A stretch of DNA of 64,000 nucleotides, taken from contig MU839836.1 in the NCBI GenBank assembly GCA_030411725.1, positions 1,178,001-1,242,000 of the forward strand, in the 5' to 3' direction. The position numbers and the translations under genes are program-made. The notes beneath the pieces were generated by a model. That model saw only the letters and a list, made by a program, of their open reading frames with translations. It was not told the origin of the DNA and searched no databases. Position 1 is the first letter of the stretch; each line of letters begins with the position of its first letter. Of the stretch, positions 54,247-64,000 are shown in pieces. Source of the DNA: Echria macrotheca. Lineage: Eukaryota > Ascomycota > Sordariomycetes > Sordariales > Schizotheciaceae.

Positions 54247-56115
54247 ATGGACAGACGCCGGGTCGCAGTGATCGGGGCTGGTGAGTAAACTATTTGTTTT
54301 TGAGAGTACAATACAATACGACTAGCGATTCAGACTGCAGAGGAAACTAAACCGTTATGGATGGGGGACTAATGGTCGCTTATTAGGCCCATCGGGCTTG
54401 ACCATGCTCAAGACGCTCCTCGAGGACGGGTTCGATGCGACACTGTACGAGCGCCGGCAGCAGGTCGGAGGGCTCTGGGCATACTCGGACAACCCGCAGC
54501 ACACGACGGCGCTGCCCGTGACGAGGGCTAACATCAGCAAGTACACCTGTGGCTTCTCCGACTTTCCCATGCTAGACAGTAAGCGCACCACGTTTCAGTC
54601 CTTGGCAGCGTACCATATAGAATACCTAACCGAGAAAAGAGTATCCCGACCACTTGCTGCCGGGCCAGTTCCAGGAGTACATGCAAGATTACGCCAAGCA
54701 CTTTGGCCTGCTCGAGCACATTGTCCTCGGCGCCGATGTCCAGTCCGTCCGGCGCAATGTAGCTGATACCGCCTGGCTGCTCGAATACGACAAGGACGAT
54801 GTCCAACAAACGGTCGAGATCGACCGCATCGCCTTCTGCCATGGGTACCAGACGCGGGCCAAGATCCCGTCGTTTGAAGGTCAGGAGCTCTTCGAGGGCA
54901 CCATCATGCATTCGCAGGCCTATAGGGAGTGAGTCTTCGTATTCTTGGCAAAAGGCAAAAACGCACCTCGCTGACTCAAGTCCTCCTCCCGTCCTCATCA
55001 GCCCAACGCAGTTCAAAGACAAGAACGTCGTAGTAGTCGGCCTATCCAGCACAGCCGGCGACGTGATCCCCAACCTGGTCCCGCACGCAGCGAAAGTATA
55101 CGTGTCGCACCGCCGCGGCGCCATCCCGGTGAAGCGGTACCGCAACGGCTACCCGGGCGAGCTGCTCGTGACGTACCGGCGGCGCCAGTACAGCCAGACA
55201 CTCCAAAAACACTTTCCGCGTCTGCACAAGCGCCTCGCCGACTTTGCCATCTCCCACCTCGCCCGCCAGATGGTAGGCCCGCTAGACCCGGCCTGGCACC
55301 TCGAGCCCTTCCCGTCGCTTTTGGTGACCCTGCCCGGCGTCTTCGAGCTGGTCCTCCCGCTCCTGCGCGACGGCACGGTAACCTCGCTGCGCGGGCTGAC
55401 GCGCTTCACGGGACCGCGCTCGGTAGAGTTCGCAGACGGGACCGTGCTCGACAACATCGACGCCGTGGTCCTGTGTACGGGCTACGAGGCCGACTGGGCG
55501 CCGGTCGGGGCCGTCGTCGAGACGGACACCGTCCCCCCAGTCAAGGGGTACGCCGGCCCCCCGCTGCGGAGGCTGTGGATGAACCTGTTCCCGCCGGCAT
55601 ATGCCGACAGCTGCGTGATGCTTTGCTACAGCGCGTTCGGCAAGAACAACGGCTTCAGTTTCGGGGACGTCACGGCGCAGGCGGTGAGCAACGTCTGGCG
55701 CGGCGTCGAGCGGGTCCCCGACCGCGAGGCGATGGAGAGGCAGGTCGACGCGCACCATGCGTGGGTGGCGCGCCAGTGGTTGGAGGACGAACATGTCGAC
55801 CCGAGCATGGTCCGCCAGTGGGAGTTTCAGGGCTGGCTGCACGAGGCTGCCGGGACGGGTCTCGACAAGTATCTGGGCTGGTTCAGCTGGGAGGCGTGGA
55901 AGTTTTGGTGGCGCGATCGCGAGCTGTATAACATGATGGCACACGGGCCCGAGACGGCGCATGCTTTTCGGTTTTTTGATACCGGGAAGAGGAGGACGTG
56001 GGAGGGCGCGAGGGACGCGATTGTTCATGTTAATGAGGTGGTCAGGAGCCGGTTTCCTGTTAAGGAGGAGGATGAGGATTATCCGACTATTGCGGGGGTG
56101 CCAACGAGGAAGTAA
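54247..56115 (+). CDS. Flavin-containing monooxygenase (FMO family)
   Basis: Four exons: 54247-54280, 54387-54578, 54640-54928 and 55002-56115, giving 542 aa. The FAD-binding GxGxxG motif (VIGAGPSGL, residues about 8-16) is split by intron 1 and restored by splicing. YERRQQVGGLWAYS follows. The NADPH-binding motif appears as VVVVGLSSTAGD, a Ser variant of GxGxSG, and the FATGY-like motif as VVLCTGYEADW. It is a soluble N/S-oxygenase or Baeyer-Villiger-type enzyme using NADPH and oxygen; the substrate is unknown. The C-terminal third (WFSWEAWKFWWRDRELYNMM) is Trp-rich, as in many ascomycete FMOs. No signal peptide and no obvious biosynthetic cluster around it. Confidence 0.9.
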
Positions 56116-56289
56116 GACTGGGGGAAGATGATGGACAGGGAGGGAGCAGGTGTAGGTTAGGCATGTCGCATATGTATGGCCATGTTTGATAGCGGTGTTT
56201 TTATTTTTTTTTATTTTCTCCTTGTGTTTTCATAGAAACGTCTCTAGGAATAAGACTATGGGAGGTATTCTGCTTTACTCGTTGGTTTT
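56116..56289. other. 3' flank of the FMO gene
   Basis: Short stretch with the likely 3' UTR and a T-rich run near 56200. No other feature is visible. Confidence 0.4.
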
Positions 56290-56595
56290 GTGGCGATTCA
56301 GACACCCTGATGGGCACCCTAACGGGAAGCGGTCGTCAGTGCTGCTGGTGCGCGTCAGACTGACATCACTATCTCAGATTCCTTTGTTTACTTGCAGGCA
56401 ACTGAGTCAAACAGATGAGGCTATTCAGGGCCAACCAACAAAGGCAACAGAATAGATAGATAGGTGACCTGGCCCAGCTCTCACTGAGCCAGTTCTTATC
56501 TCAATACACACACACACACAAGGTTCCCTTCAGAGTGCTCACAGTTTCCCGGTCCTCATTGCCGTTTTGTTCGCCGCGTACCTAGGTAGCCGGCC
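56290..56595 (+). repeat. Dispersed repeat family 1, copy B
   Basis: Starts GGCGATTCAGACACCCTGATGGGC and contains CTGACATCACTATCTCAGATT, TTTGTTTACTTGCAGGCAACTGAGTC, ATTCAGGGCCAACC, ACAGAATAGATAGATAGGTGACC, TGGCCCAGC...TGAGCCAGTTC and an expanded ACACACACAC tract. It is one of the best-preserved copies together with C and D. Confidence 0.75.
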
Positions 56596-57838
56596 AACAA
56601 CGAAGGCAGCCTTGTTGTCCCCCTGTGTCTAGGACTCATGCCGGCGAGGAGCAGGCAGACAAGCTTGGAACTTTCCGGTTGGATAGGTAAGGTAGAAAGT
56701 GGGTAATCCAGACACAAGGACCACTTATATAGTCACCCCCCACAACATTTTCTGACCAAGTCCAGTCGCAGAGCCTGAGCCGAGTGTGAGGCGCAGCGAG
56801 CACCCCTCCAAGCTGAGATGGGTTCAGGGAAGCGATGTTTGGCCCGGCCATAGTTAAGGTACCGTGGTCTTAAATAGGGACCCAATTTTGAGATGGCCCT
56901 CCACCGCCAAGTAGGTAACTACCGTTTCCATCACCCATACAAGCAACTACCGTTAACAGACCCACAGAAACCAACGTTCGTTCTTAGAGTATAACTCTAA
57001 TATACCCAAGTTGATGTTCTAATTCTCTCATAATCAGCCTGCTATAGATATCTGGAGCGACTCAGAGGCATTACTTATTCATTAGAGCCCGGTTCTCGAC
57101 TGTGCACCTGTTGGCGTTTGATACTTCGAGCTGACGAGGGGCTGCCGCCTAATGTGTGACGAAGCTCTCGGCGTGCTGCTAGAAGGTGCTTGAGGCCTGG
57201 GAGCGCACAAATGGGGAAACCGACTTGTTCCTCAGTTGACCTCCCCCGCCACCAAAATCCCTTCCTCTTAGTGCCAGGACATCCGACAGCCTACCGTAGG
57301 TACTCACTGGGAAATCCCTTGTCACTGATTCCCTGGCCGCTAAATACGGCCTAGCTCAACCAGCAATTGCTCTAGGCCCTGCTAGGCTGCTGTGTAACTA
57401 CACAGCCGACGTGCTGAATGGTTTACTACGCCCTGCCCTGCTGCTTTGCGCGGGTGCAGTGCCGAAACAAGAGTGAGTGCAGGACATGCATAATATACGA
57501 GTCTAGATTCAAGCGCATAAGCCACCTATGATGACGACAAGCTCTAACTGGTCCCAGCCAGCCACTCTGCTCCCGGCTAGGCACCTTCTACGTCGATCAT
57601 CACCGCAGTCGCAAAATTCGGGCTGTCTGGACACTCATGGCCTTGGTGTCCTAATAACTTTGGTTCCAGGCAGCACACTAGCGTACACCGGATCTAGTCC
57701 GGCACACAGGGCCAGACGGCCCGCCTGATGACCAGCACTTGCAGGACCGTCAACTAGGAATGTCTTGTCAGGGTCAAATGAAACCGAGGGACTGGGAATA
57801 GCTTTGCTTGCTAGACTCTATACTCCCGCGTCTGCTGT
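56596..57838. other. Gene-free interval
   Basis: About 1.2 kb without a recognisable gene. Several CTAGG/TACC palindromic fragments occur. Frequent stops in all frames. Confidence 0.45.
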
Positions 57839-58399
57839 TTACGACTCGTCGAACTCGATGTCGTTCACAGTGTCCGTGTCTTCCTTGGATGTCCCATCTG
57901 GCCACGTTCCTCGTTCGTCCATCGAGCGCCCTATCTTCAGGATGGCGGCCTTCGCCTTCTCCTTGACAGCTTCCCAGTCAATCTCAATCTTGGGGAGTTC
58001 GACCTTGGGGAGCTCAATGCCCAGAAGAGCAGCTGGCGCTTCACGCACGAGCACTCCCTCCTCCTCAACGTTATCATCGCGGGACTGGTCACCGCTCGTT
58101 GCAGCGGGAGCCGCGACGGCCGGCGTGCCGGGCACGACGACTTGCTCTGCTGCTGTCCCAACCGCACTTGGTTCTGAATGAAACACATTAGCAAAATGCT
58201 TTATTACAATTGACGGTGGCGAGCGAGCCATTCACCACTTGCCTTCCCCGCCTGTCGTCGGCTTTACAGGCTGCAGTAGGGCGTTGACGATAGCATCGTG
58301 GATCTGATTGACGGCTGCGATGGGGTCGCCGCCACTGGCGGTGATGGCCTTGAGCCCTGCAATGAGCTGCTCTGCAATGGATTCCGGGTAAGTGGTCAT
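57839..58399 (-). CDS. Small acidic hypothetical protein with a GC-AG intron
   Basis: Two exons, 58399-58243 and 58173-57839, giving 163 aa. The intron (69 bp) uses a GC donor in the ideal context AAG|GCAAGT and an ATTCAG acceptor. Any nearby GT donor gives a stop or the wrong frame, while the GC donor keeps the long downstream frame in phase. The N-terminus is helical and begins MTTYPESIAEQLIAGLKAI. The middle is Ala/Pro/Asp-rich. A helix (IEIDWEAVKEKAKAAILKIG) and an acidic end follow. No known domain. Probably a small cytosolic protein; function unknown. Confidence 0.62.
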
Positions 58400-59313
58400 G
58401 GCTGTATGATCCTTTGTGAAGTTTCAAGTTTCAACAGATGGGACGTGTGTGCATGATCTGCAAGAGCGAGGACTTCTCCGACGGTCGCACGTCCTGCTCT
58501 CATATCCTAACTAGGTACCTACCTAGGTACCTAGGTACCTTGGTGTCTGCATCATCGTCGTCTGAATCAAAAATGCCATGGTCTAGACCTCGCAAGTTCT
58601 CGCGGTCTAGACCCCTCCTGCATTGCGCTGTGGAAGCTGCTGAGAAAGAGACAGATGCAGAGCGCAATTGGCCCAGGCTGGAAGTGGTGGGCCGGAAAAC
58701 AGAATGTTTGGTTGAAGGGGAAGATTTTCAGCAAGCAGCGCTGAATTTGCCAGTTCTTATCTAGGTGGGGGTTGGTCTGAACCCGGGCCGGAGCCGGCGG
58801 TGATCCCGACGGGCGACTCCAACGCACGGATGTGGCTGGCGGAATGAGCAGCCCACGCCCAAAAGGCAATGGTGACAGTCTTGACAGTGTGGGGTTTGCC
58901 ACGGCTCGTTCCGCACTTTTCGGAGCATTTGATCAGCTGCGAGGAGGGGCTGGTGACACCTGAATACGCTTCAGGACTGGAGGAAACGAAGCGGAGGGTG
59001 GGGATTGATGTGGTGATTTTGGGTCCTCAGCTCAGCCCAGGTAGCCATGCATACCAATGGAAGGTATCGGGCATCGAACGCTTGCATAATGCCCGCGACC
59101 TGCACCGCCATATCACACCACAAGTGGTACTTCAGTTCTTGCCCGACGTCAGAGCAAATTGGTCTGAGAAACACTCTCAACATGCCCTTCGCAAATGTCA
59201 AGTTTATTTAGAACCCGCATAGCTATCGATCGTTTCTCAAGAGCGCGCTCACAAACCAACCAGCTAGAAACATTGAACTTCATCCGCCCTGCGCATAATT
59301 CGTAATAGACATC
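58400..59313. other. Intergenic region with TAGGTACC palindromes
   Basis: About 900 bp. Includes a compact array of TAGGTACC-type palindromes (about 58509-58541) near the promoter of the small acidic gene. No protein gene is supported. Confidence 0.5.
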
Positions 59314-59757
59314 CTAATCGTCATCGCGGGGAACGCCTCCTTGAGAAAAACCTCCGTTCGCCGGCTTTGTCAAGCCATGGAAATATCCGAGACTGAAACC
59401 CTGTGCCCAGCCATACTGGTATCCTTGTCCGTAGGCCTTCGTCTCCTTGGTGTCGACGAAGCCAAGAGACACCAGCGGCTCAGGAGTCTGGCTCGAAGAA
59501 GCCGCCTTCGCAGCTCCGTGTGCGAGTCCGTGATCGTAGCCGACGGGTACGCCAGCGGCACTGCCTCGCGCAAATGCCATCATCTCATCCAGGTTGAGCA
59601 TCTCTTGAAAGCCCCCCTGGGTGAAACCACCAGCTGGTCGAGATGGGGGCTGAAAGCCCTGGTTCTGGGGGGGTTGAAAGCCCTGGTTCTGTGGGGGTTG
59701 GAAGCCCTGGTCCGTTGGTTCAGGCTGGAAGCCGTGATTTTCAAAGTCTCCGGACAT
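59314..59757 (-). CDS. Small Gln/Gly/Pro-rich hypothetical protein with GFQPP repeats
   Basis: A single exon of 147 aa from the ATG at 59757 (MSGDFENHGFQPEP). The first 60 residues carry four GFQPE/P units spaced 8-9 residues apart (QGFQPPQN-like). The rest holds Gly/Tyr/Ala-rich segments (AYGQGYQYGWAQGFSLGYFHG). The frame is open further upstream, but the upstream part looks like leader. There is no known domain or signal peptide at the chosen start. It is probably a real fungal lineage-specific gene, but composition makes this uncertain. Confidence 0.55.
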   Translation of the reverse strand: MSGDFENHGFQPEPTDQGFQPPQNQGFQPPQNQGFQPPSRPAGGFTQGGFQEMLNLDEMMAFARGSAAGVPVGYDHGLAHGAAKAASSSQTPEPLVSLGFVDTKETKAYGQGYQYGWAQGFSLGYFHGLTKPANGGFSQGGVPRDDD

Positions 59758-60439
59758 GGTTGGAAGCTGATTGGAGCAGCAGAGTAGGTGGGTTGGCAGT
59801 CTGAATGTCGAATGCTTAGGAATCCAAGTTTGAAGGGATGTTCCGCTGTGTGGAGAATGAACCGAGTCCACGTAGACGGGCAGGCATGGCCATTCATATA
59901 CAGAGGGGGCTTGCTGTCCCCGAGGCAGGCAAATGTTGGAGACCTGGAACAAGGAAAATATTCAGCTGAAGGCATGTACACCATTCTGATGCACAAGATA
60001 CCTTACACTAATTCACCTCTGGCATCTCTATGTATCATGAGGCCATTATTCACCAAAAGAACTTATCGGCAACGACTGTGATTACGATGGTGCGATAGAG
60101 CTCGGCCAATGACAGCGATAATATGCTTGTCGGATACCTGCCTGTGACAGCCTGCAGCTTCTCAGCCAGCCTCATTTCAGCATCGTACTGCGGGGTATTG
60201 GATGCTTGAAGGTCTGGACCGCGCTCTTCGCCGTCTGAGACGCATTCGGCATTTCTGCGTCGCATCATTGCTCGCTGGCAGCATGTGCGCGGCTTGACGA
60301 AGTCGGAAGGTTGAAGCGAGGACGATGCGAGCTGAGCTTGAGGTGCATGACCTGGACCTTTATCTTCCCTCGATATTGACGGCTTATGGGCGAATAAGGA
60401 GCCTTTTGCATTGGGGGTACGCACACGCTCCCTCCTGAA
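59758..60439. other. Intergenic region
   Basis: About 680 bp. A 124-codon minus frame at 60050-60424 is not recognisable. No other feature. Confidence 0.4.
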
Positions 60440-60580
60440 GACATCGATTAGGGCTAGGAATTACCCATAGGTCCGGGTTACCCATGGGTAACACACGCAA
60501 ATGGGTGACCCACGGGTAACCCAAAAGAAAAACGGGTAACCCGTGGGTGGGTGATTCCCAGGCCTAAATTTAAATTTAAT
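60440..60580. repeat. Cluster of GGGTTACCC/GGGTAACCC inverted repeats
   Basis: From about 60450 (TAGGGCTAGGAATTACCC) to 60550 there are at least six interleaved copies of GGGTTACCC, GGGTAACCC or ACCCATGGGTAA, followed by an AT-rich tract (AAATTTAAATTTAATTT). hAT-type transposon ends in many eukaryotes start TAGGGNTGG and carry such subterminal GGGTACCC-like motifs, so this may be a decayed hAT/MITE end. No partner end or transposase is visible. Confidence 0.5.
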
Positions 60581-60726
60581 TTAATTTTACTGTCATCGAT
60601 GATCCCACGGGATTATATGTTGTGGCTCACTTTCAAGTTTCGAAAACACATCCGCTTCGGCAAGCGCTTCACAAAGACTCCTCTCTTACCTGGATCGAAT
60701 CGCTCCAAAGCAATTCGGTATCCATC

Positions 60727-63240
60727 ATGCCACCAAAGGACGAGTTGAAGAAGCCCAAGCCCAAGCCTGACAATACAGGTACAGGTATCCAAGAAGAAAC
60801 AAACACCAACCAGCCTAGGCCCAAAATCCCGTCATCAGGGTCAAATGGCCAGCCCCCACGCAAAGTATGGACACCAGCCACCGAGTTTGGTGGTAGCGCA
60901 ACTGCGAACACTGGCGTGTTCCAGCTCAACGTGGCCGATGCCATGACGCATCCGTACGCACCAGGCTATCTCGGCTCCTACTATGTCAAGATACCGATGA
61001 ATCCCGAATTCGACACAGCGTTCGTGCCGACAATCGGCGGCAAGTATGTCTCGGTCTCTTTCATCGCGGCGCTTGCCCGTGCCGAGATCAACTGGGTCGT
61101 CAACGACGCCAAGCCTGCAAAGTACGTCGCAGTCATACCCGTGATGGGCAAGTTTGCTAACGCTGGGCCAGGGCAACCAGTGAAGACAACAAGCGCTCGG
61201 CCGAGGTGATCCAGGCTGAGCGGGTCTTTCTGGGTGACATGAAAAATCAATGGCAAACGCCACGGCAGCAAGACATCGATAAGTCGGGGGCTGCCAAGGT
61301 AAAACGGCCCAAAGTCTGGTTTCGTACAAATAGCGGTGCGGTGGCAATAGATGGAGCTCTGGCGACCTTGACCACCAAACTCAAGGATGCCGTGGTGCTG
61401 TCCAAGATGTGGCTCAACATGCTGCAGGAGATCTTTGTCCAGATCCGCGTCGGCGGCAGAAAGCCGCCTCGCTGGGCCGAGATCTCGCTCAAGAAACCCC
61501 TTTGCGTAATCTTCAAGCCGAACCTGCCTGTGCTTACAGAAAACCTCGTAAAGGAATGTGTGGAAAAGGTCAACAACCTGGTCAGGAGCGGCAAAGCGGA
61601 ATGGACGGTTCAGGTCGCTAAGGATAAGCCAGACGGCTACATTGCAGTGGGTATCCCCTGACATTTGAAACGCTCGCAGCCATTTGGCCCCTCTCGCTAA
61701 CCTACCGTGACAGTTGTCATCCAATCCATTCGGCTTCTACGACTCTTTTGTGGCCCAATCTGACTGGGAGGCTTACATGAAGTCGCTCTCCGACCCCATG
61801 GGATCGGCCATCCGAGGCTTCGGTACGAGCGTGGTGAATACTAAAACCGTGGAATCGCAGCTGGAGAGTGCCCAGAAGAAAGTGGCAGATGCCTCCAACA
61901 CCAGGCTCAAGAATGACCCCACCAGGAAGAAACTTTGCGAGACTGCCAAGAAAGATCACACTCGAAGGAATGACCACGTCTTCGACGTCCACGACGTTCA
62001 GCTCACAGCTGGCAAAATCAAGCAGGCCGTCGATAAGAGGACCGGCGAAGACAACCAAAACAAGGTCATGGGCGGACATTCAGCATCCGATGTGAGTTTT
62101 TCCCGGGCAAATATGGGTAGCACACCCGTGACAAAAGTTGGACATGTTTGGCTGACGGATGTGTGTGGCCACTGTACCTAGGTGGCAAGCGACATCCTTA
62201 AGTGGACGAACTACAGGCCCCCTGGCGCCGCGACCGCGCTCAATACGAATCAAATGATCAACTGGCTCTACATGGCCGAGGTGAGTCATCAAAAGTTCGA
62301 GAGCGGGGGGATATATCTTTGGGGTGAAACTGACATATCCCCCACACGACAGTGGCTGCATCTATCTGCCTTCTCCTGGGGCGGCTTGCTCGACGATGAT
62401 CTGCTGAATAATCCGACCAAGAAGGACAGACCGGTCTACGCCACGAGCCAGATCCCCGAGAACCTTGTCCTCGGCACGTCCGAGACCAACTCGCTGATGA
62501 CCCGTTACGAGACGGCGTGGCAGAACTTCTTCCTGGCCGAGTGCGAGTTCAATCCCAAAGTCGCAGGCAAGCTCAACATCACCTGCAACGATGCGAAGAA
62601 TCCGTTCCTGCACGACCATAAAGACGGCGTGAAATACAGCCGGCTCCCCCAATCCCTGGGGCCGGGCACAACCGCAGGCGTTGTCGACATGGGCCGACCA
62701 CTTGGCAAAGTTCCCGTGGCCGCTCTTCTCAAACTTGCGGGCATCTGCGGCTTTCTGGCGTACACGGTTCACTACGTCATCGAGATCACGACAACGTGCC
62801 ACCTCATGGACGACAAGATCAAGAAGTGCGAGGTGACCTTCTATCCCTTCAGCCGGCCCTTCTTCCATCGTGCCGAGGCCGCGCTCGACGATAGGCTCTT
62901 TGATCTGTGCAAGCAGGCGGCGCGAGCTACGCCTCGACAGGCCCAGCCCAGCGGCGGGTCGCATAGGCGAGCTCGCGTGAGTTCCCTGCAGCTCAACGTG
63001 GAGAGGGATGACGACAGCCAGGCGGGCGAGGCCGGAGGGGAAGACCTACAGGAAGGACAGCCCGATAGCGACGTGGACGTCGTCGGCCATGTGGACATCG
63101 GCACTCCGCCGGACGGTGGGTCACCGCTGCTGGGAGGTGGGATGACGGAAGCGGGAACTCTCCCAGCCGACTTGGATCTGGACAGGCTTGAATTGAGCGA
63201 GGCTGAGGACGCAGTAGCAGCGCTAGAGGCCGAGTTTTGA
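60727..63240 (+). CDS. 744-aa protein with a candidate His-Me-finger (HNH-like) nuclease core
   Basis: Five exons: 60727-61121, 61172-61646, 61714-62091, 62182-62280 and 62353-63240, giving 744 aa. All joins are in phase. The first 45 residues are Lys/Pro-rich and probably disordered. Residues about 50-300 look like one or two globular domains (ending near a VASDILKW block). The exon 4/5 join creates NWLYMAEWLHLSAFSWGG, followed about 40 residues later by ENLVLGTSETNSLMTRYE. The pattern E-W-x-H ... GG ... NLV-GT---N--M--YE is that of His-Me-finger nucleases in toxin/effector-type proteins. The C-terminal 110 residues are acidic and disordered. There is no signal peptide. I infer a nucleic-acid-cutting or regulatory role; no family name is certain. 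Confidence 0.65.
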
Positions 63241-63699
63241 ACACCCAAAGTTAACTGGAGGAGAAAGAATGACTAGAATGGCTCTTGAACTGTGGACAAG
63301 GATCTCGAGAGATGACTACACTTATATTCGTTCGCTGTAACGTAGATAAACAGTTTATAGGCCCAGGGTGTAGCCCACATTAGGATGAAAGGGGTACGAG
63401 ACCTTTTTATATTTGGGATTCTGTCCACCTATAAGTACATGTCTACGTACGTATCTGAGGAAATCTTAAAAAAATGCAAGTTCGAAAGTCGGGTGTTGTC
63501 TGTACGCTTCTCTCTCTCTTTTTTTTTTTTTTTTTTTTTGAGCAGTGCTGAAGCTGTCCCATATCATTAGGATACTCCCTAGCATCCATCCATGCACTGG
63601 GTCTCTATCTCAGCCGCGCCAATCCGAGCGATCTGCTGTAAGGCTTAGTGAATTCAGGTTAGCATCCGATCTCCCCGGCGCCTCCTTCCTTGCTAGTAG
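63241..63699. other. 3' flank of the nuclease-like gene
   Basis: Holds the 3' UTR and a T-run of about 20 nt near 63519-63539. No gene. Confidence 0.5.
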
Positions 63700-63955
63700 C
63701 TGGGTCGCTTTGGTGTTGCTACTTTGTGGGGATCTGGGTTCTCTGCAGGGAGTAGATTGTATGTCAATTGGTGGTGCTGGCCCAGCCGGAGCTGGGCCAG
63801 GTCATCTATCTATCTATTCTGTTTCCTTTGTTCTGAATGCCTTCATCTTCCTGACTCAGTTGTCTGCAAGTAAACAAAGAGTCTAAGATGTCTTGCACAG
63901 AACAGCATCACTGGCGGCCTTTACCCATCAGGGTGCCTGAATCTTCACACCCTTA
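63700..63955 (-). repeat. Dispersed repeat family 1, copy D
   Basis: Reads on the minus strand from GATTCAGGCACCCTGATGGG (right end) through TTTGTTTACTTGCAGACAACTGAGTC and ACAGAATAGATAGATAGATGACC to a perfect CTGGCCCAGC-TCCG-GCTGGGCCAG hairpin. This is the cleanest copy of the central palindrome. It lies 0.5 kb downstream of the nuclease-like gene. Confidence 0.75.
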
Positions 63956-64000
63956 AGATGCTCGAACGTTCCATGCCCAGGCAGGTACGCAGGCAGCCAC

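Noticed and set aside
60050..60424. 124-codon minus-strand open frame
   Set aside because: Not recognised, and no promoter or conservation evidence available.
1..64000. CRISPR arrays, rRNA genes, bacterial operon features
   Set aside because: Nothing of the kind seen; the tandem repeats at 29.3-30.2 kb lack spacer structure, and no 5S or rDNA signature was found.

Overview
The window is nuclear DNA of a filamentous ascomycete, most likely a Sordariomycete of the Sordariales/Chaetomiaceae type. The evidence is short (43-110 bp) GT-AG introns with CTAAC/CTGAC branch points, GC-rich coding exons, a Neurospora-type copper metallothionein, a Zn2Cys6 regulator, an HsbA-like wall protein, a VWA-Vint protein, and intergenic DNA full of decayed repeats. 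The species assignment is inference. For every spliced model the exon lengths sum to a multiple of three and the phases match at each junction.

Layout. 0-7 kb: repeat-bearing DNA, then a Zn2Cys6 regulator and a DHA2-type MFS transporter, both on the minus strand. 7-16.6 kb: U6 snRNA (-), a small Cys-rich membrane protein (+), DAHP synthase (-) with an upstream TGACTCA site, a nuclear-looking conserved protein (+) behind a 2.9 kb non-coding stretch, and a COX14-like protein (-). 17-25.3 kb: mitoribosomal mL50 (+), head-to-head with the COX14-like gene; a SmgGDS-like armadillo protein (+); ribosomal eL13 (-) with an ATG-only coding exon; and a VWA-Hint protein (-). 25.3-30.7 kb: gene-poor, with one mini zinc-finger gene and a five-copy tandem repeat of about 180 bp. 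30.7-33.7 kb: a large dynamin-like GTPase. 33.7-36.8 kb: repeat island with a folded tRNA/SINE-like element, a PIF1-type helicase relic and two copies of a dispersed repeat.

36.8-46.6 kb: 3-ketoacyl-CoA thiolase, a coiled-coil protein and a secreted multicopper oxidase (all minus), then a PXB/DUF3818 protein (+). 47-53.2 kb: copper metallothionein (-), a small Pro-rich ORF (+), an HsbA-like protein (+) and a disordered acidic 667-aa protein (-) carrying a 48-bp in-frame duplication. 54.2-60 kb: a flavin monooxygenase (+) and two small unknown genes (-), one with a GC-AG intron. 60.4-64 kb: a cluster of GGGTTACCC-type palindromes followed by a 744-aa five-exon protein with a candidate His-Me-finger (HNH-like) nuclease core, then another dispersed-repeat copy.

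There is no single pathway or bacterial-style operon. Functional groupings visible are the regulator/transporter pair, the divergent mitochondrial gene pair, and translation/housekeeping genes set among accessory genes. The least explained parts are the nuclease-like gene at 60.7-63.2 kb, the VWA-Hint protein, the tandem array in front of the GTPase, the folded element at 34.7-34.9 kb and two dispersed repeat families.
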